Shown one piece after another: positions 33,293-40,838 of a stretch of DNA of 40,838 bases. Both the position numbers and the translations under genes were made by a program. The notes beneath the pieces are model-generated. The model was not told where the DNA came from and did not search any database. It was given only the letters and a program-made list of their open reading frames with translations. Origin of the DNA: Bacteroidota bacterium (GTDB taxonomy: Bacteria; Bacteroidota; Bacteroidia; Bacteroidales; UBA10428); assembly GCA_023442525.1 (NCBI GenBank), contig JAEZZA010000021.1, positions 1-40,838 of the forward strand. The letters run 5' to 3'. The stretch's first letter is position 1. Each line of letters begins with the position of its first letter.

Positions 33293-34630
33293 TCAGCGGT
33301 TAAATATCAGTCGGCTGCCTTTGTAGGAATCGTTGAACTTACTGTTCTGGTAAACCAGATTACCATTCACAAAGGTATGCGTTACCCGTGAATGGAAAGA
33401 CATTCCGCTAAATGGCGACCATCCGCATTTATAAAGGACATTATCATCAGAAACTGTCCATGGGGATTCAGGATCCACAATAACCAGGTCGGCATAATAT
33501 CCTTCCCGGATATAACCTCTTCTGTCGATATGAAACAGGTCGGCTGGGCCATGGCACATCTTATCCACTACCTGCCAGGGTTCCAGAATTTTCTTATGAC
33601 AGAATTCCAGCATGGCAACAAGAGAATGCTGGACAAGGGGACCACCTGAAGGCGCCTTAAAATAAGTGTTCTGTTTCTCGGCCAGGGTATGTGGTGCATG
33701 ATCCGTTGCAATTATGTCGATACGTCCGCTGATAACAGCTTTCAAAAGGGCTTCACGATCAGCTTCCGACTTGATTGAAGGATTCCATTTAATAAGATTA
33801 CCACGTGTGAAATAGTCATTCTGATTGAATATCAGGTGATGAACACAGACTTCTGCTGTGATATTCTTGGTTGTACGGTTGCTATCCGACAGGAGTTCCA
33901 GTTCACGGGCCGAAGACATATGCAATATATGAAGGCGTGAATTGTATTTTTCCGCCAGTTCCACAGCAAGCCGGGTCGATCTGTAGCATGCTTCGGCATC
34001 ACGGATTACCGGATGGTAATATATAGGTACGTCATGTCCAAACCGGGTGCGTGCAGCTTCAACATTGGTACGGATTACCGATTCGTCTTCGCAGTGAGTT
34101 GCGATCAAAAGCTTTGATTCCGAGAATAGTTTTTTGAGTGTGGCCGGATTATCCACGAGCATATTACCGGTAGACGATCCCATAAAGACTTTTACACCGC
34201 ATACCGTTGATGGGTCTGTCATAAGGATCTCGTTCATATTATCGTTGGTTGCACCTATATAAAAGGAGTAGTTAGCCAATGATACTTCGGACGCGCGGTT
34301 ATATTTAGCTTCAAGAAGGGTGCGGTTGATTGTCTGTGGAGCAGTGTTGGGCATGTCCATATAAGAGGTCACACCGCCGGCAATGGCAGCTCGTGATTCA
34401 GTGGTTATTTCGCCTTTATGGGTAAGACCTGGTTCTCTGAAATGTACCTGGTCGTCGATCACCCCCGGAATGAGATAATGCCCCTGTGCGTCAACTCGTT
34501 GGGGGGAATCAGGGATCTGATCTCCCTCATGAATGATGGCTTTTATGAGATTGTTTTCAATCAGCACACTTCCGGGGACTATCCTTCCCTCGTTAATAAT
34601 GCGGGCATTGGTAATAAGCAGGGATTGCAT
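33293..34630 (-). CDS. pyrC: Dihydroorotase
   Basis: This 445-residue amidohydrolase catalyses cyclisation of carbamoyl-aspartate to dihydroorotate in pyrimidine synthesis. Key segments are DDQVHFREPGLTHKG, SYMDMPNTAPQT, GVKVFMGSSTGNM (the lysine that is carbamylated), THCE, LHILHMS and ATDHAPH. The usual first metal-site HxH reads QxH (Gln61/His63), as in other Bacteroidales dihydroorotases that I recall with the same DDQVHFREPG motif, so it is a lineage trait rather than damage. The start is ATG at 34630-34628. It shares its A with the upstream TGA stop (TGATG), which indicates coupled translation with the glycosyltransferase. A GTG codon one residue earlier is less likely. Confidence 0.93.
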   Translation of the reverse strand: MQSLLITNARIINEGRIVPGSVLIENNLIKAIIHEGDQIPDSPQRVDAQGHYLIPGVIDDQVHFREPGLTHKGEITTESRAAIAGGVTSYMDMPNTAPQTINRTLLEAKYNRASEVSLANYSFYIGATNDNMNEILMTDPSTVCGVKVFMGSSTGNMLVDNPATLKKLFSESKLLIATHCEDESVIRTNVEAARTRFGHDVPIYYHPVIRDAEACYRSTRLAVELAEKYNSRLHILHMSSARELELLSDSNRTTKNITAEVCVHHLIFNQNDYFTRGNLIKWNPSIKSEADREALLKAVISGRIDIIATDHAPHTLAEKQNTYFKAPSGGPLVQHSLVAMLEFCHKKILEPWQVVDKMCHGPADLFHIDRRGYIREGYYADLVIVDPESPWTVSDDNVLYKCGWSPFSGMSFHSRVTHTFVNGNLVYQNSKFNDSYKGSRLIFNR

Positions 34631-35367
34631 CACTGACCTTGTTTTTTATATGATCTGAAGAAGCTTCGGAACTTTATTCTGAGGACTCCCCAAAGGGCTT
34701 CGTTGAATATGCCGCCCGACATTTTGGATGTACCTTCGCTACGGTCGGTGAATATTATAGGTACTTCAACTATTCTGAAGCCATGTTTCCAGGCGGTGAA
34801 TTTCATTTCGATCTGAAAGGCGTAGCCTTTGAATTTGATCCTGTCGAATTCAATGGTTTCGAGCACGGCACGGCGGTAGCATTTAAAGCCCGAAGTGGTG
34901 TCGTATATTTTCATTCCGGTAACAATACGTACATATATAGAAGCAAAATACGACATGAGCACGCGTCCTATGGGCCAGTTAACCACGTTAACTCCCGATA
35001 CATAACGCGATCCGATGGCCAGGTCGGCACCGTTGAGGCAGGCATTATGCAGTTTAAGAAGGTCGGCCGGATTGTGAGAGAAGTCGGCATCCATTTCGAA
35101 TGCAAAGGAATACTGGTGTTCGAGGGCCCATTTAAAGCCCAGGATATATGCAGTTCCCAGTCCCTGTTTGCCTTCACGTTCGAGAATAAACAGCCGTTCG
35201 GGCCATGAGGGTTGCAAACGTTTAACTATAGCGGCGGTACCGTCGGGCGATCCGTCGTCTACTATGAGGATATGGTATGGGGTGGCGAGAGAAAAGATGG
35301 CAAGGATCATTTTCTCTATGTTTTCTTTCTCGTTAAAGGTAGGAATGATTACAAGCGCCTTGTCCAC
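34630..35367 (-). CDS. Polyprenol-phosphate mannosyltransferase-like family 2 glycosyltransferase
   Basis: This 245-residue GT2 enzyme resembles dolichol-phosphate mannose synthase (DPM1). The N-terminal nucleotide-sugar site is seen in VIIPTFNEKENIEKMI and ILIVDDGSPDGT. The metal-binding DxD is in FEMDADFSHNP. The acceptor-side motif is DTTSGFKCYRR, followed by FKGYAFQIEM. It has no C-terminal membrane helices, like the soluble DPM1 class. It probably transfers a sugar from a nucleotide donor to a polyprenyl phosphate carrier for surface glycan or protein glycosylation. The start is GTG 35367, since the frame is closed by a stop three codons upstream. A near -7 box (TATCTTCG) is at 35383-35390. 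It is coupled to pyrC, an unexpected partner. Confidence 0.85.
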   Translation of the reverse strand: MDKALVIIPTFNEKENIEKMILAIFSLATPYHILIVDDGSPDGTAAIVKRLQPSWPERLFILEREGKQGLGTAYILGFKWALEHQYSFAFEMDADFSHNPADLLKLHNACLNGADLAIGSRYVSGVNVVNWPIGRVLMSYFASIYVRIVTGMKIYDTTSGFKCYRRAVLETIEFDRIKFKGYAFQIEMKFTAWKHGFRIVEVPIIFTDRSEGTSKMSGGIFNEALWGVLRIKFRSFFRSYKKQGQ

Positions 35368-35511
35368 AGTTGATTATTTCTGCGAAGATAACCATTTTTG
35401 TTATATAGGAACCGATAAAGTACGCGTGAGATGCGTTGGTAATATAGGCTGTTCAAAATCAATAAGGTGCGGGGAGGGGTAAAAAAAAGCAGAGAAAATA
35501 AGCAGAAAATG
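35368..35511. other. Spacer between the glycosyltransferase gene and the rRNA leader
   Basis: AT-rich stretch with the probable glycosyltransferase promoter on the minus strand. No gene is seen. It ends in a purine-rich tract (about 35470-35510) directly before the first rRNA promoter. Confidence 0.4.
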
Positions 35512-35542
35512 TTTGTCAGTATTCAAACTAATCTTACATTTG
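35512..35542 (+). promoter_or_regulatory. rRNA operon promoter 1 of 6
   Basis: TTTG 35512-35515, 19-nt spacer, TACATTTG 35535-35542, then GCACCCTCTTTAA. Both elements exact. A boxA-like GTTCTTTATG follows at 35559-35568. Confidence 0.7.
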
Positions 35543-35603
35543 CACCCTCTTTAACGGAGTTCTTTATGTGGTGGCAAAAATTATCGAAAAAGCTAAAAAA
35601 AGT

Positions 35604-35634
35604 TTTGTTTTTTTGATTTGGATAATTACCTTTG
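35604..35634 (+). promoter_or_regulatory. rRNA operon promoter 2 of 6
   Basis: TTTG 35604-35607, 19-nt spacer, TACCTTTG 35627-35634, then CAACCTCTTTTG. Both elements exact. A boxA-like GTTCTTTAAG follows at 35658-35667. Confidence 0.7.
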
Positions 35635-35691
35635 CAACCTCTTTTGAAAAACGACAGGTTCTTTAAGTTTTGATAAAAAAATTAAGAGGAA

Positions 35692-35723
35692 TTTGGAAGA
35701 TTGAAAAAAGGTTTCTATCTTTG
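35692..35723 (+). promoter_or_regulatory. rRNA operon promoter 3 of 6
   Basis: TTTG 35692-35695, 20-nt spacer, TATCTTTG 35716-35723. An 8-bp hairpin with a 4-nt loop (35740-35759) and a boxA-like GTTCTTTAAG (35774-35783) follow. Confidence 0.7.
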
Positions 35724-35805
35724 CACCCGCTTCAAAATTTCCGGTTTAACGAAACCGGAGAAGATGTCAAAAAGTTCTTTAAGTGCTGAAAAAAAGATTT
35801 AGAAT

Positions 35806-35836
35806 TTTGCAAATTAAAAAATAGTTTTTACATTTG
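35806..35836 (+). promoter_or_regulatory. rRNA operon promoter 4 of 6
   Basis: TTTG 35806-35809, 19-nt spacer, TACATTTG 35829-35836. A small hairpin (35854-35868) and a weaker boxA-like GTTCTAAAGG (35886-35895) follow. Confidence 0.7.
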
Positions 35837-35919
35837 CAGCCGCTTTAAAATCGCGGTACGGGTTACCGGGATGAAAGGCAAAAAAGTTCTAAAGGTGCTT
35901 CAAAAAAATCGAAAAGATT

Positions 35920-35950
35920 TTTGGTAATTAAAAATTAAGTTCTACCTTTG
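35920..35950 (+). promoter_or_regulatory. rRNA operon promoter 5 of 6
   Basis: TTTG 35920-35923, 19-nt spacer, TACCTTTG 35943-35950. A 6-bp hairpin (35970-35984) overlaps a degenerate boxA-like GTTCGTTAAC. Confidence 0.7.
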
Positions 35951-36010
35951 CACCTCTTTAAAAAACGGATTAACGGTTCGTTAACAAGCACGAAAAAATT
36001 TGAAATATTG

Positions 36011-36042
36011 GTTGGCAGAATGATGTAGTTTTCGTAATTTTG
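36011..36042 (+). promoter_or_regulatory. rRNA operon promoter 6 of 6 (nearest to 16S)
   Basis: GTTG 36011-36014, 20-nt spacer, TAATTTTG 36035-36042. The -33 element has one mismatch to TTTG. A boxA-like GTTCTTTGAA follows at 36062-36071. It is about 125 nt before mature 16S. Confidence 0.6.
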
Positions 36043-36061
36043 TCATCCCTTTTATAAGATG

Positions 36062-36071
36062 GTTCTTTGAA
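36062..36071 (+). promoter_or_regulatory. boxA-like antitermination element before 16S
   Basis: GTTCTTTGAA resembles the rRNA boxA core (CTCTTTA in E. coli), where NusB and ribosomal protein S10 bind the nascent RNA. It lies shortly after the last promoter and before the 16S processing stem. Confidence 0.5.
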
Positions 36072-36083
36072 AAAATTGGAATA

Positions 36084-36105
36084 GACAAAGAAGGTAAGGA
36101 AAGAA
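36084..36105 (+). other. 5' strand of the 16S processing stem
   Basis: GACAAAGAAGGTAAGGAAAG can pair with the segment at 37712-37730 after 16S, with two small bulges. This brings the 16S ends together, as in RNase III processing stalks. Confidence 0.5.
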
Positions 36106-36167
36106 ACCTTAAATTTCTTTTAAACACAAGGTGAAGAGTGAATCTTGAGCATATTTAACTTTTAATT

Positions 36168-37691
<1,524 letters not shown>

Positions 37692-37711
37692 AGAGAGATT
37701 TACTCTTAAAT

Positions 37712-37730
37712 TCTCTCCTTCCTTCTTGTC
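37712..37730 (+). other. 3' strand of the 16S processing stem
   Basis: TCTCTCCTTCCTTCTTGTC is largely complementary to 36084-36105 upstream of 16S. Confidence 0.5.
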
Positions 37731-37862
37731 GTTCCTATTTTATATATTAATTCCCTGAAAAAGTGTTCCCGGCACTTTGAATTGCAGATAGATTTGGCTC
37801 AGATGTCCTGTTTACAATATGATATTTCCGGGACAGGCAGAGCTGAGCAACCGGATTAACAC

Positions 37863-37936
37863 AGTCCCGTAGCTCAGTTGGTTAGAGCACTACACTGATA
37901 ATGTAGGGGTCAGCAGTTCAAGTCTGCTCGGGACTA
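37863..37936 (+). tRNA. tRNA-Ile (GAT)
   Basis: 74 nt, cloverleaf intact: acceptor AGTCCCG pairs with CGGGACT, D-arm AGCTCAGTTGGTTAGAGC, anticodon loop CTGATAA in a CTACA/TGTAG stem, T-arm with TTCAAGT loop. CCA is not encoded. It has the usual place in the 16S-23S spacer. Confidence 0.97.
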
Positions 37937-37943
37937 CATAGCC

Positions 37944-38017
37944 GGGGAAGTAGCTCAGCTGGCTAGAGCACCTGCCTTGCACGCAGGGGGTCAAGGGTTC
38001 GAATCCCTTATTCTCCA
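37944..38017 (+). tRNA. tRNA-Ala (TGC)
   Basis: 74 nt with anticodon TGC in CCTGC/GCAGG. D-arm and T-arm (AAGGG-TTCGAAT-CCCTT) are intact. The acceptor GGGGAAG against ATTCTCC leaves a G-A mismatch at 7-66, where related tRNAs usually have T-A. CCA is not encoded in full (ACCT follows). It lies 7 nt after tRNA-Ile. Confidence 0.95.
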
Positions 38018-38221
38018 CCTAAATGTTGGAGAAAAGGCGCAAAAAGTTGTGTCTGGATAACAAAAAAGTTCTTTTATATAAGTAATGTGGTTGTAGAAAC
38101 GGAAACATTCGGTTGTTTCATTACTACTAGTTTAACCATTATGTGAATTCGACATCATTCACGGTTAAATCAAGTTCTTTGACATGCTGGAAATTAATGT
38201 ATATTAAGTTGTAAGTAACAA
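38018..38221 (+). other. Spacer between tRNA-Ala and 23S with boxA-like element
   Basis: About 200 nt with no gene. GTTCTTTGAC at 38174-38183 matches the boxA-like element found before 16S, and GTTCTTTTAT at 38068-38077 is a weaker copy. This fits re-loading of the antitermination complex before 23S. A GAAAC...GTTTC inverted repeat lies around 38097-38121. Confidence 0.5.

Positions 38222-40838
<2,617 letters not shown>

Larger units (their letters stand above)
35512..35990 (+). repeat. Degenerate tandem array of promoter-leader-boxA units
   Basis: Five units of roughly 90-115 bp, plus the final promoter 6 region, share the same order: TTTG, 19-20 nt, TAnnTTTG, GCAnCCnCTTTnAAA, optional hairpin, GTTCTTTAAG-like element. 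The sequence between these marks is not conserved. The units therefore look like old duplications held by selection on the elements rather than recent copies. Confidence 0.6.

Noticed and set aside
35512..35990. CRISPR array as an explanation of the repeats before 16S
   Set aside because: Repeats are short, degenerate and match promoter elements. There are no uniform direct repeats or spacers and no cas genes.

Overview
The window is chromosomal DNA of a member of the Bacteroidota, most likely the order Bacteroidales or a near relative. Three things point there. The 16S rRNA has Bacteroidales-type sequence. Promoters follow the Bacteroidota pattern TTTG-N19/20-TAnnTTTG rather than the E. coli one. 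The gene content includes a lipoprotein form of the TamA partner (TamL), several PorT-type outer-membrane barrels and a dihydroorotase with the DDQVHFREPG signature. Most genes look like conserved chromosomal genes.

Layout. Positions 1-533 hold the end of an IS66-like transposase joined to the 3' remnant of another gene. Positions 744-7492 hold tamB-tamL, an envelope-biogenesis pair whose reading frames overlap by 4 bp. Positions 7585-10540 carry envelope genes: an exported FKBP prolyl isomerase, an OmpA-type lipoprotein and two related barrel proteins. A small membrane protein faces the other way at 10561-10932. Positions 11137-16601 hold a complete tripartite RND efflux operon (adaptor, pump, TolC-like channel), with overlapping or closely spaced genes. 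Positions 16598-19495 hold two tandem PiT phosphate transporters, each apparently with its own promoter. Then come a small membrane protein, mfd (transcription-coupled repair), an aspartate kinase, a barrel protein, a three-domain acyl-activating/acyltransferase enzyme and a second aspartate kinase of the Ask_Ect type. Positions 29452-33287 have a lipoprotein diverging from an operon of M28 peptidase, membrane protein and class I amidotransferase. Dihydroorotase and a dolichyl-phosphate-mannose-synthase-like glycosyltransferase follow on the minus strand.

The right end (35368-40838) is an rRNA operon: a long leader, 16S, tRNA-Ile(GAT), tRNA-Ala(TGC), and 23S cut by the window edge. The leader is the most striking part. 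It holds six tandem full-consensus Bacteroidota promoters about 90-115 bp apart, and each is followed by a GTTCTTTAAG-like element resembling boxA antitermination sites. The same element recurs just before 23S.

Elsewhere, TAnnTTTG boxes lie only about 14-29 nt before many start codons, which implies very short 5' leaders. I see no CRISPR array, phage, toxin-antitoxin or recognisable defence system, and no clear candidate for an undescribed enzymatic system. The strongest unusual signals are the rRNA promoter/boxA array, the two PiT paralogs with diverged insert domains, and an Ask_Ect-type kinase with no ectoine genes in the window.
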